Shown here: positions 7,048-14,626 of the stretch, in pieces | Position numbering within the stretch: position 1 is the first letter of the stretch | Layout: each line of letters begins with the position of its first letter | Source of the DNA: CAIOZA01 sp964464375 | GTDB lineage: Bacteria > Bacteroidota > Ignavibacteria > Kapaibacteriales > UBA2268 | DNA length: 15,042 nt | Reading direction: 5' to 3' | NCBI GenBank assembly: GCA_964464375.1 | Contig: CAYXFU010000060.1 | Span: 1 to 15,042 of the forward strand | Notes under the pieces: model-generated | What the model was told of the DNA's origin: nothing | The model's database searches: none | Seen by the model: only the letters and a program-made list of their open reading frames with translations | Made by a program: the position numbers and the translations under genes

Positions 7048-7116
7048 AATTTATAAGAGTTTAACACAAAAGATCATTTTTAGAAAAATATATTTTAAAA
7101 ATTGATATATTTTTAG

Positions 7117-7124
7117 TATTTTTG
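7117..7124 (+). promoter_or_regulatory. Possible Bacteroidetes-type -7 element before rpmB
   Basis: TATTTTTG fits the TAnnTTTG -7 consensus of Bacteroidetes-type housekeeping promoters and lies 36 nt before the rpmB start, a sensible position. No TTTG/TTG is seen at the usual 19-21 nt upstream (the nearest TTG at 7102-7104 is only 12 nt away), and the surrounding sequence is almost all A/T, so this is tentative. Confidence 0.22.
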
Positions 7125-7160
7125 AAATCTGTAAAAAATGAAAATAAATTTAGGTGCTAT

Positions 7161-7379
7161 ATGTCAAAGTATTGTCAGTTAACCGGAACAACGGTAATGT
7201 CTGGAAACAATGTTTCCCATGCAAATAACAGAACCAGACGTAAATTCTTTCCCAATCTTCAGAAGAAGAAAATCTGGTTGGCAGAAGAAAAGAAATGGAT
7301 AACAATCAAAGCTACTGCCAGAGCCTTCAGAACCCTCGACAAAAAGGGTCTTTGGGGTATGCTAAAAGATACAATCTAA
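7161..7379 (+). CDS. rpmB: Large-subunit ribosomal protein L28 (bL28)
   Basis: The 72-residue product matches bL28 along its length. It has CQLTGTTVMSGNNVSHANN at the start (the family pattern C-x-x-T-G...GNN-x-SHA), TRRKFFPNLQKKKIW in the middle, and LDKKGL near the end. It binds 23S rRNA in the 50S subunit. The ATG at 7161 is chosen because it gives the canonical MSxxCQ(L/V)TG N-terminus and follows an AGGTG at 7152-7156 with a 4-nt spacer; the in-frame TTG at 7122 would add 13 residues not expected in this family. Unlike many genomes, no rpmG (L33) follows. An intrinsic terminator begins 23 nt after the stop, so the gene is read alone or as the last gene after the fusion protein 113 nt upstream. 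Confidence 0.97.
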   Translation: MSKYCQLTGTTVMSGNNVSHANNRTRRKFFPNLQKKKIWLAEEKKWITIKATARAFRTLDKKGLWGMLKDTI

Positions 7380-7402
7380 GTATTTCAGTTGAAATATCGC
7401 TT

Positions 7403-7430
7403 AAAAGCTCTCTATTTGAGAGCTTTTTGT
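7403..7430 (+). terminator. Intrinsic terminator after rpmB
   Basis: A perfect 10-bp stem AAAAGCTCTC / GAGAGCTTTT with a 5-nt loop (tattt) runs straight into a TTTTT tract ending around 7428. This is the clearest terminator in the window and separates rpmB from the motility cluster. The remaining spacer 7431-7654 is AT-rich and shows no gene, repeat or promoter I can support. Confidence 0.88.
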
Positions 7431-7654
7431 ATTTAAAGTTTATCAAATTCTAATTAAATATCCTACCATACTATGTTGGTTTTATCCTATAATTGAAGTA
7501 AATTATATTTTATTATTTTTCATGTTTGAGTATTTGTATTTTATTACCATTATTCGCTTGAAATTATATATTATGAAACTGAGTAAATCTGTTTGATTTA
7601 TGGTTTAGGCACAGCATTTTTATAAAGAATAATTATCAATTATCTATCATTACA

Positions 7655-9316
7655 ATGACTATCTATTTAAAAATAAATTCAAGGAATACAAACAAATTAT
7701 CAGTCGCTTTGCTCGCAATGCTATTTCTTATTTCATTTGGGTGCTCAAGAAATGTTGCAACTTCAATTGATAAGCGATATGTCACAACAATTAAAGGTAA
7801 TATGATTGACCCAAGTGCATGGGACAGTGTGATGCTCAATAAATATGCAGCAGATTATGTTATCGCTGGTTCTAAATTTGAACAGCAAGGACTCTATGCA
7901 GATGCAATTCTCGAGTACTTTGATGCCCTGAAATATGATTCTGCCGCTTCAATTTATAATGTAATCGCTAAGAATTATAATATTTTATTTAAATATAAAA
8001 ATGCTGAAGAATTTGCTCTGAAGGCAATTCAAATTGATTCGACATTCTGGCCCGCACTCGATATTCTGGGGCAGGTTTATTTGAATATGGGAGACAGAGC
8101 CAAAGCCGCTGAAGCCTATGAACAATTAGTGAAAATACACAAAAGCAAAAAGTATTTTTACATAATTGCCGGTATCTATGAAACAATTAATACAAAAAAA
8201 GCATTAGAGTATTATCAAAATGCCATTTCTGATGGTGAAGATGTAAGTGTTCTGGAAAGAATGGCACTTCTTTATCGGAATTCTAAAGATACTGTGATGT
8301 TTATGGAAACAGTTGAAAAACTTTATACTTACAAGCCAATGGATGTAGAAACAAATCTGAAACTTATTGCCGGTTATTTGGAATTTAAGGAATATGACAA
8401 AGCAATCAAAGCTTTGGATAAAGCCGATTCTAAGATGCTGGACACAGAAGTGATGAAAATTTATGATGCTTTAGGAAATATGATAATTGATGATACCAGT
8501 AAAAGTGTACATCCATTTATTTCAAATTTTATTGGCAGACTGGACAATCGCTTTTACTTCGACTGGAGATTGCAATTCATTGGAGGACTACTTTCACTAA
8601 GAGTTATGGACACCAGCAAGACTGAAGGCTTTTATAAACGAGCTATGAATGTCTCCGATTCAATGCCTAACATACCTCAACAACTTGCTTGGTTTTACCT
8701 TGGACAAAAGCGATTCCAAGAAACTGCTAAATTGAGTGAGGATTGCATCAAGAAGTTCCCTACGGATTTCAGATTCCCTTACCTAGCTTCATTAGCTTAT
8801 TATAGTCTTGATAGCATCCAAGAATCAATTACTTTTTTGCACCTTGCATATTATCTTAATAGTAAAAGTCCAGAAATAACTACTCAGCTAGGTATTGCCT
8901 ACGATCGAATGAATTTGCCGGATTCATCAGATTTTTATTACGAAAAATCATTGGAATTAGACCCAAAAGATCCCTTAGCAAATAACAATTACGCATATAC
9001 TTTGGCACTAAGAAAAAAGGATTTAGCTAGAGCAAAAGCTATGTCTGAAGAATCACTAAGGTTTGAACCAGAGAACACTTCGTTCCTCGATACATACGCA
9101 TGGATTTACTTCCAAAGCGGTAAGTATGAAAAAGCTTTAGAATTTATTCAAAAAGCCTTAAACTTTGGAGGTAAAAATGCCGAATTATATGAACATCTGG
9201 GTGATATTTTTGAAAAACTTTCTGAAAAAGGAAAAGCAATCGAATCCTGGCGTAAATCGCTAGAAATAGACCCGGATAATTTTAAATTAAAAGAAAAGAT
9301 AAATAAAAATAAATAA
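7655..9316 (+). CDS. TPR-repeat lipoprotein upstream of motA
   Basis: The 553-residue product has a charged n-region, a hydrophobic core (about 15-29) and a lipobox-like LISFGC with Cys30 as the lipidation site, so it is probably a membrane-anchored lipoprotein facing the periplasm. The rest is alpha-helical tetratricopeptide repeats. They are clear at about 70-160 (for example YADAILEYFDAL, then AEEFALKAIQIDS, then AKAAEAYEQLVKI) and again at about 400-545 (YYEKSLELDPKDP, KALEFIQKAL, KAIESWRKSLEIDPDN), with more degenerate repeats between. TPR arrays are protein-interaction scaffolds; no catalytic motif is seen. It ends 12 nt before motA and so is very likely cotranscribed with the stator genes. 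A role as a periplasmic scaffold or assembly factor for the motor is inference only. No Shine-Dalgarno precedes the ATG. Confidence 0.85.
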   Translation: MTIYLKINSRNTNKLSVALLAMLFLISFGCSRNVATSIDKRYVTTIKGNMIDPSAWDSVMLNKYAADYVIAGSKFEQQGLYADAILEYFDALKYDSAASIYNVIAKNYNILFKYKNAEEFALKAIQIDSTFWPALDILGQVYLNMGDRAKAAEAYEQLVKIHKSKKYFYIIAGIYETINTKKALEYYQNAISDGEDVSVLERMALLYRNSKDTVMFMETVEKLYTYKPMDVETNLKLIAGYLEFKEYDKAIKALDKADSKMLDTEVMKIYDALGNMIIDDTSKSVHPFISNFIGRLDNRFYFDWRLQFIGGLLSLRVMDTSKTEGFYKRAMNVSDSMPNIPQQLAWFYLGQKRFQETAKLSEDCIKKFPTDFRFPYLASLAYYSLDSIQESITFLHLAYYLNSKSPEITTQLGIAYDRMNLPDSSDFYYEKSLELDPKDPLANNNYAYTLALRKKDLARAKAMSEESLRFEPENTSFLDTYAWIYFQSGKYEKALEFIQKALNFGGKNAELYEHLGDIFEKLSEKGKAIESWRKSLEIDPDNFKLKEKINKNK

Positions 9317-9328
9317 CTTGGGGTATTT

Positions 9329-10180
9329 ATGTTAGTAATGGTCGGAGCTGCAATAGTATTGGTTAGTTTGATCCTCGGATATGTTATGTCTGGAGGCAAT
9401 CTGCTGGTTCTGTTACAGATTAACGAATTTATCATTATTCTCGGTGCTGCTATTGGCTCGATGCTAATTGCAAACCCAATGTCAACAATCAAGAAGATTA
9501 TTGCCGGAGTACTTGGCACCTTGAAAGGTTCAAAGGTTAATAAGCAAGCTTATCTTGATTTAATGAAAATGCTTTATGAAATATTCATGTTCTCCAAAAG
9601 AGAGGGCTTAATAGCATTAGAACCTCATATTGAAGTTCCTGAGACTAGTTCAATAATATCAAAATATCCTTCATTTTTGCATAATCATCACGCTGTTGAT
9701 TTCTTCTGCGACACTATGAAAGTAGTTTTATCCGGTGGCGTACCGGCACAGGACTTGGAAGAACTTATGGATATGGATCTTGAAGTGATTCATGCTGAAG
9801 AACTCTCTATCCCTGCAGCCGTCAATACTGTTGCTGACGCTTTCCCCGGACTAGGTATTGTTGCCGCTGTTTTAGGAGTTGTTGTTACTATGGGTTCTAT
9901 AACGGCAGGTGCTGAAGCTGTTGGAGCTCACGTGGCTGCGGCTCTTGTAGGAACTTTTGTCGGTGTTTTATTAGCCTATGGTTTCGTTGGTCCAATTGCA
10001 AAAAACATGGATAATATAGTTCAGTTAGAATCAAAATACTTACAGAGTATAAAAGCATCATTGTTATCTTTTGCTAAAGGAGCTCCTGCGGCTGTAGCTA
10101 TTGAATATGCCCGCAGAGCTATCGATCCGGAAAACAGACCTTCCTTCAAAGAAACAGAAGAAGCTGTTAAGAAGGGTTAA
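9329..10180 (+). CDS. motA: Flagellar motor stator protein MotA
   Basis: The 283-residue product matches MotA from end to end. It has four membrane segments (about 2-21, 34-50, 171-190 and 199-220), with the large cytoplasmic loop between the second and third. In E. coli numbering the stator prolines are conserved (P173 in AFPGLG, P222 in GPIA), and so is the rotor-facing E98. R90 is replaced by Lys with an Arg at 91 (KREG), and E150 by Asp. MotA forms a pentamer around a MotB dimer and converts ion flow into torque against FliG. A TTGGGG at 9318-9323, 5 nt before the ATG, is one of the few plausible ribosome-binding sites in the window. The gene lies 12 nt after the TPR lipoprotein and 35 nt before motB. 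Confidence 0.97.
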   Translation: MLVMVGAAIVLVSLILGYVMSGGNLLVLLQINEFIIILGAAIGSMLIANPMSTIKKIIAGVLGTLKGSKVNKQAYLDLMKMLYEIFMFSKREGLIALEPHIEVPETSSIISKYPSFLHNHHAVDFFCDTMKVVLSGGVPAQDLEELMDMDLEVIHAEELSIPAAVNTVADAFPGLGIVAAVLGVVVTMGSITAGAEAVGAHVAAALVGTFVGVLLAYGFVGPIAKNMDNIVQLESKYLQSIKASLLSFAKGAPAAVAIEYARRAIDPENRPSFKETEEAVKKG

Positions 10181-10215
10181 TTAATTTATTATAAAATGTT
10201 GGGAATTAAGTTGAT

Positions 10216-11133
10216 ATGGCTGAAGACAATCAACAACGAAAAGAAGAGCCGATAATAATAAAGAAAAAGAAGGGTCATGGCGGACATGGTGCTCACGGTG
10301 GTGCATGGAAAGTTGCTTTTGCTGATTTTATGACGGCTATGATGGCATTTTTTATCGTCATGTGGATTCTTGGGCAAAATGATGAAGTCAAGCAACAAGT
10401 AACTGCTTATTTCAATGATCCGGGTGCTTTCAATTTTGTTACAGGCAAAAGAACTATTCCTGTTGATTTGGAAATGGTACCCGATAAAGGAAAAGGTGGT
10501 GGTGCCGAAAGTAACGATAAGAAACATGATAAATTTTATTTCATGATTCCACCAGAGGACACTACAAAACACTCGGACAAAGAGATTGAAAAAACTAAAA
10601 TTGACTCTGTTAAAGCTCAGGAAAAAGTTCATAAACTAGCAAATGAGTTGCAAGAATTTTTAGAAAAGGAAAAAATCACTAAACCTGAACTCAAAGAAAT
10701 TTTATCTTCTATTAAAATTGAGATAACCAAAGAAGGCTTAAGAATAGAGCTCATAGAAACTCAAGAATCTCTATTCTTTGAAGTTGGTAGCTCTAAAGTG
10801 AGCAAACAAGCAAGAGATATTCTAACGCATCTTTCAAAGGAAATAGGTAAATTACCCAACTATGTTGAAGTCGAAGGACATACAGATAGTCGCCAATATG
10901 CAGGAAAGACCGGATATTCAAATTGGGATTTATCATCAGATAGGGCTAATGAAGCAAGAAGAATTCTTATGTCCGGTGGTTTATGGGACGGTCAGACGAT
11001 GAAGGTAACCGGTTTCGCGGACAAAGCACTACGGAATCCCAATAACCCATTTGATGTTTCTAACAGAAGAATTAGCATCTTGATCAAACAAATGACATCA
11101 AAAGATTTTTATAGTAACGCACAGCAAAAATAG
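10216..11133 (+). CDS. motB: Flagellar motor stator protein MotB
   Basis: The 305-residue product has a Lys/His/Gly-rich N-terminus and one membrane helix with the signature AFADFMTAMMAFFIVMW. Asp37 corresponds to the ion-carrying Asp32 of E. coli MotB, and the surrounding sequence is of the proton-type MotB rather than PomB pattern. A plug-like amphipathic stretch (about 55-66) follows, then a charged linker (about 85-165). The C-terminal OmpA-like peptidoglycan-binding domain contains GHTDS (221-225), NWDLSSDRANEARR (236-249) and NRRI (283-286). With MotA it makes the stator, anchored to the cell wall when active. It ends 3 nt before the response-regulator-like gene, indicating translational closeness. 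No strong Shine-Dalgarno is present. Confidence 0.96.
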   Translation: MAEDNQQRKEEPIIIKKKKGHGGHGAHGGAWKVAFADFMTAMMAFFIVMWILGQNDEVKQQVTAYFNDPGAFNFVTGKRTIPVDLEMVPDKGKGGGAESNDKKHDKFYFMIPPEDTTKHSDKEIEKTKIDSVKAQEKVHKLANELQEFLEKEKITKPELKEILSSIKIEITKEGLRIELIETQESLFFEVGSSKVSKQARDILTHLSKEIGKLPNYVEVEGHTDSRQYAGKTGYSNWDLSSDRANEARRILMSGGLWDGQTMKVTGFADKALRNPNNPFDVSNRRISILIKQMTSKDFYSNAQQK

Positions 11134-11136
11134 AAA

Positions 11137-12342
11137 ATGGAAGAAAACAAATTCAATACATTCCTAGTCATTGAAGATGACGTGCAGGCAATGGAATCTC
11201 TAGTGGAACTTATCCGCAAAAATTTTCTTGATGCTGTTGTTTATAGCGCATCAGATGGGAATAGTGGCTGGAATCAAATTGAAAGACTTCATCCGAATAT
11301 AATTATTTCCGAAATGACAATACCTGGATTGAGCGGCACACAAATATGCAAAAGATTGAGAAATACTCCGGAGCTTCAAGACGCTTTTTTTCTTGCTATT
11401 GTTCCAATTCTTGATAAAGTAAAAAGAATCAAGTTTATAGAAGAAGGTGCCGACGATTTCATTAACAAGCCCTATCCTGCTGAAGACATGCTCGCTAAAC
11501 TTAGTGTTGCAGGAAGAGTGAGTAGTTTAAAAAGACAAATCATTGAAAGAGATAAATTACTAATTGAATTAGCTGAAGAAATTGAAAATGACATTAATGA
11601 TATGGTAATGCTTTCAATTTCTTTTCAAAAACAAAGAATGCCCTCAGCACCTTCTGTTTTAAAAGAAGTATCTTCGGCATCATATTTCATTGCAAGATAT
11701 TTGCTTAACGAAGAAGCCCTGGAAAATTCAGACATTAAGCTAGCTTCATTACTTGCTTTCACTGGTAGAATGTTTTTGTCGGATGAACTGATTGATTCTC
11801 CAGTTATGAATGATGGCATTGTTGTTAATAATATAATGGCTCGAGTTCCAATAGAAGCAAGAGATACTTACATTAACACCCGCAGATTGAAAAATATTGG
11901 TTCGATTTTATATCATATTTATGAAAATTATGATGGAAGCGGTATCCCGGAAAGATTGAAGTCGTGGCAAATACCTTTTGCAAGTAGAATCATCAGAGTA
12001 GTACTTGATTATTATGAGTCAAGAAATCATACCGGTCAAACACCGATGCAGATTATTAACTACATGCATAATCAGGCGAAAAGACTGTATGATCACAGAG
12101 TCATTATACTTCTTGAACAGTATCTGGCACTAACTAAAGCCTGGCATTCCACAATGAATGAGAAAGCTGTTAAACTTCATGAACTGAAGGATGGGGTTAT
12201 TATTACTCGAGATATCATCACGAATAATGGCTTGAAATTAGTTTCAAAAGGTACAAAATTGGATCTTGATAAAATTCAAAAAATCATTTCTCACAATATG
12301 TCCGATCCAATTATCGGCAGTGTTTTCATTGAGACCAGATAA
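11137..12342 (+). CDS. Atypical receiver plus degenerate HD-GYP-like protein
   Basis: The 401-residue product has three parts. Residues about 7-125 are a CheY-like receiver: acidic pocket E13-D14-D15 and K111 (NKPYP) are kept, but the phospho-acceptor position is Glu59 (SEMTIPG instead of D-x-x-M-P-G) and the conserved Thr/Ser is Val89. Residues about 140-330 follow the HD-GYP c-di-GMP phosphodiesterase pattern, yet HD is A207-F208 (LLAFTGRMFLSDELI), HHE is IYE (261-263) and GYP is GIP (269-271, in DGSGIP). Residues about 345-400 match the small C-terminal module often found after HD-GYP domains (LKDGVIITRDI...GTKL). The domain layout is of an RpfG-like regulator, but phosphorylation and hydrolysis both look lost. 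The gene follows motB after 3 nt, so a role in motor control is likely; whether it binds c-di-GMP is unknown. Confidence 0.85.
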   Translation: MEENKFNTFLVIEDDVQAMESLVELIRKNFLDAVVYSASDGNSGWNQIERLHPNIIISEMTIPGLSGTQICKRLRNTPELQDAFFLAIVPILDKVKRIKFIEEGADDFINKPYPAEDMLAKLSVAGRVSSLKRQIIERDKLLIELAEEIENDINDMVMLSISFQKQRMPSAPSVLKEVSSASYFIARYLLNEEALENSDIKLASLLAFTGRMFLSDELIDSPVMNDGIVVNNIMARVPIEARDTYINTRRLKNIGSILYHIYENYDGSGIPERLKSWQIPFASRIIRVVLDYYESRNHTGQTPMQIINYMHNQAKRLYDHRVIILLEQYLALTKAWHSTMNEKAVKLHELKDGVIITRDIITNNGLKLVSKGTKLDLDKIQKIISHNMSDPIIGSVFIETR

Positions 12343-12382
12343 TTAACTTATCAGTCGATTAAACATAATCAACCAAAAAATC

Positions 12383-12410
12383 TAATAACCTTAAAAACGT
12401 TATTATTCCT
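12383..12410 (+). terminator. Possible weak terminator after the motility cluster
   Basis: Inverted repeat TAATAAC / GTTATTA (12383-12389 and 12399-12405, 9-nt loop) is followed by a T-rich stretch. The stem has one G:C pair, so this is a weak candidate. The 97-nt gap before the next gene otherwise shows nothing I can name. Confidence 0.3.
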
Positions 12411-12439
12411 TTATTAATCTAACAATTGATTCTTTAGAA

Positions 12440-14617
12440 ATGAATTCATACATTATTGGAATTAGCGGCTCCTGGTTTGTTCTTATATTTTCTGTTATTA
12501 TCGCAATTGTGCTTTCATTTTTCTATTACAAAAAGACTAATCCACAATTAAACAGATTCTGGAAATCTATTTTATTCTCTCTTAGAACAATAGGTTTATC
12601 GATACTTTTGATTATTTTATTTGAACCTGTTCTATCATTAATCAGAGGTAGTATTGAGTATCCCAAATTAGCTATTGTTGTTGATAATTCAATTTCTATG
12701 TCTATATCTGATGCAAAAGGTGACAGGAAACAGGATTATAAAAAAATTCTTGGATTAATAAGACCTGAATTGGAATCTGCTGATAATCCCAAATTCATTT
12801 TCGATGCTGGATTTAAGAGATACGAAAAATATTCTCAAGACTCACTCAGATTAAATGGACAGTTAACGGACATCGGTAAACCCATCGAATGGATTAATCA
12901 AATTGCAAAAGATGAAAACATTCAAAGTATTTTACTTATCACTGATGGAAACTATAATTCAGGTAAAAACCCAATATATGAAGCTGATAACTTTGCAAAA
13001 CCAATTTACATTATTGGAATTGGTGATACGAATACACCTAAAGATTTAGCTATAACATCGATTATTACTAACGAAATAATGTATGTTAACAATGCAGCTC
13101 CAATCAATGTAAACATAAACATCAGTGGGTATTCGGGTGGTAAGAGCGAGATAAAACTCTACGATAACTCTGAAGAAATTAGCAGACAAGAATTGACAAT
13201 TGATCCCAATAGAACTGTTTACAGTTTATCATTCGAGTATAAACCAATAAAAGAAGGCATGCACAAACTGACTGTTCGTGCCGGACAACTGGAAAATGAA
13301 TTGACATTAAAAAACAATACAGCTAGCGAATTCATTAATGTACTTAAGAATAAAAGGAAATATCTTGTGTTTGCTGGATCACCCAGTTCCGATCTATCAT
13401 TCTTCAAAAATTCAGTCATGAAAGAAAACGGGGTCGAAGTCAAATCTTTTGTAAACAAAAATTTAAATGAATATTATGAAGGTATGCCCAATAATCAGGA
13501 AATACAATCAGCTGACATTATTGTCCTGATAGGATTTCCAATTCAAACTACACAGTCTAGTACAATGGAAATGATAAAATTGGGACTGGAAGCAGGAAAA
13601 CCCCTATTATTTATAGCATCACAGAATGTAGATTATTCCAAACTAAAATATCTTGATGATTATCTTCCGTTTACTACCTTATCATCTCGTCAGCAGGAAT
13701 TTGCAGCCATTTCAGAATTCACAAAACAGTCAGCAACAAGTCCAATTCTTAGGTTAAGTGGCAAAGAGAATGATCTTGAACAATGGAATCAGCTCCCACC
13801 TATTTTCAGAACTGAGACTTTTATCAAAGCTAAACCTGAAAGCGAAGTTTTAGCTTTAGTTAAAGTCAACAATGTTACTTTAAGCGAGCCAATGATTCTC
13901 ACACGTCAATTTTTGAATAAAAAATCAATAGCAATTTCCGGTTATGGAATTTACCGCTGGAAGTTATTAGGTTACGCTCCTGAAATGGCAAAGGGTGAAA
14001 CCGATAAGTTGGATTTATATGATAAATTCATTCAAAACTCAATGAAGTGGCTTTCAATAGAACCCAATAAAAAAAATGTGATAATAAAATCATTAAAGAA
14101 AGTATATTCTTTGGGTGAAAGAATTGAATTCAATGCTCAGGTTTATGATGCTTCAATGACTCCAATTGACAATGCAACTGTGAATTTGCAAGTTACCAAT
14201 GGAAAGGAGAAACATGAATTAACATTAATGTCGATTGGTAACGGTAGATATTCCGGTTACTTCGAATCACTAAATCAGGATGATTATTACTTTTCGGGTG
14301 AAGCTTTATTAAATCAATTCAAACTAGGAGCTGACAACGGTAGATTCTCTGTTGGTGAAGTATCAATTGAATACTCTTCGCTAAGAATGAATATTGAATT
14401 ATTGAAAGAAATCGCCAGAAGGACTGGTGGCAAGTTTTATGATATCAGTTCAGCAGGTGATTGTATGAATGACATAAAATCAGGTAAATACTTTCAACCG
14501 ACAGCATTAACTTTACATTCAGAGATCCCATTATGGAATTATCCATGGATTCTTGGCATTGCAATTGTTATATTTGCAATTGAATGGTTTTTAAGAAAAC
14601 GTTTTGGATTACTTTAA
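12440..14617 (+). CDS. Membrane-anchored VWA-domain protein
   Basis: The 725-residue product starts with two membrane helices (about 10-30 and 44-65). A von Willebrand factor A domain follows with a complete MIDAS metal site: DNSIS at 82-86 (DxSxS), Thr143 and the DG of LLITDG at 169-170. The long region after that (about 200-690) is beta-rich and probably extracytoplasmic. In the middle (about 305-420) is an alpha/beta stretch that resembles the glutamine-amidotransferase-like fold seen in related large membrane VWA proteins. A C-terminal helix (about 698-720) ends in basic residues. Such VWA proteins bind a partner through the metal site; the partner here is unknown. It sits 97 nt after the receiver-type gene and 9 nt before ispF, so it may share a transcript with ispF. 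No Shine-Dalgarno is evident. The motility cluster and this gene may or may not be one operon. Confidence 0.85.
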   Translation: MNSYIIGISGSWFVLIFSVIIAIVLSFFYYKKTNPQLNRFWKSILFSLRTIGLSILLIILFEPVLSLIRGSIEYPKLAIVVDNSISMSISDAKGDRKQDYKKILGLIRPELESADNPKFIFDAGFKRYEKYSQDSLRLNGQLTDIGKPIEWINQIAKDENIQSILLITDGNYNSGKNPIYEADNFAKPIYIIGIGDTNTPKDLAITSIITNEIMYVNNAAPINVNINISGYSGGKSEIKLYDNSEEISRQELTIDPNRTVYSLSFEYKPIKEGMHKLTVRAGQLENELTLKNNTASEFINVLKNKRKYLVFAGSPSSDLSFFKNSVMKENGVEVKSFVNKNLNEYYEGMPNNQEIQSADIIVLIGFPIQTTQSSTMEMIKLGLEAGKPLLFIASQNVDYSKLKYLDDYLPFTTLSSRQQEFAAISEFTKQSATSPILRLSGKENDLEQWNQLPPIFRTETFIKAKPESEVLALVKVNNVTLSEPMILTRQFLNKKSIAISGYGIYRWKLLGYAPEMAKGETDKLDLYDKFIQNSMKWLSIEPNKKNVIIKSLKKVYSLGERIEFNAQVYDASMTPIDNATVNLQVTNGKEKHELTLMSIGNGRYSGYFESLNQDDYYFSGEALLNQFKLGADNGRFSVGEVSIEYSSLRMNIELLKEIARRTGGKFYDISSAGDCMNDIKSGKYFQPTALTLHSEIPLWNYPWILGIAIVIFAIEWFLRKRFGLL

Positions 14618-14626
14618 GGCATTGAT

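Noticed and set aside
7076..7102. AT-only inverted repeat ATTTTTA / TAAAAAT after the fusion gene as a terminator
   Set aside because: No G:C pairs and no clear T-tract beyond the general AT-richness; likely chance.
7122..7160. N-terminal extension of L28 from a TTG start
   Set aside because: The family N-terminus is MSxxCQxTG, and an AGGTG sits correctly before the ATG at 7161.
9148..9519. 123-residue open frame on the minus strand
   Set aside because: Antisense to the end of the TPR gene and the start of motA, both firmly assigned.
10189..10632. 147-residue open frame on the minus strand
   Set aside because: Fully antisense to motB; its low-complexity hydrophobic sequence follows from the lysine/glutamate codons on the other strand.
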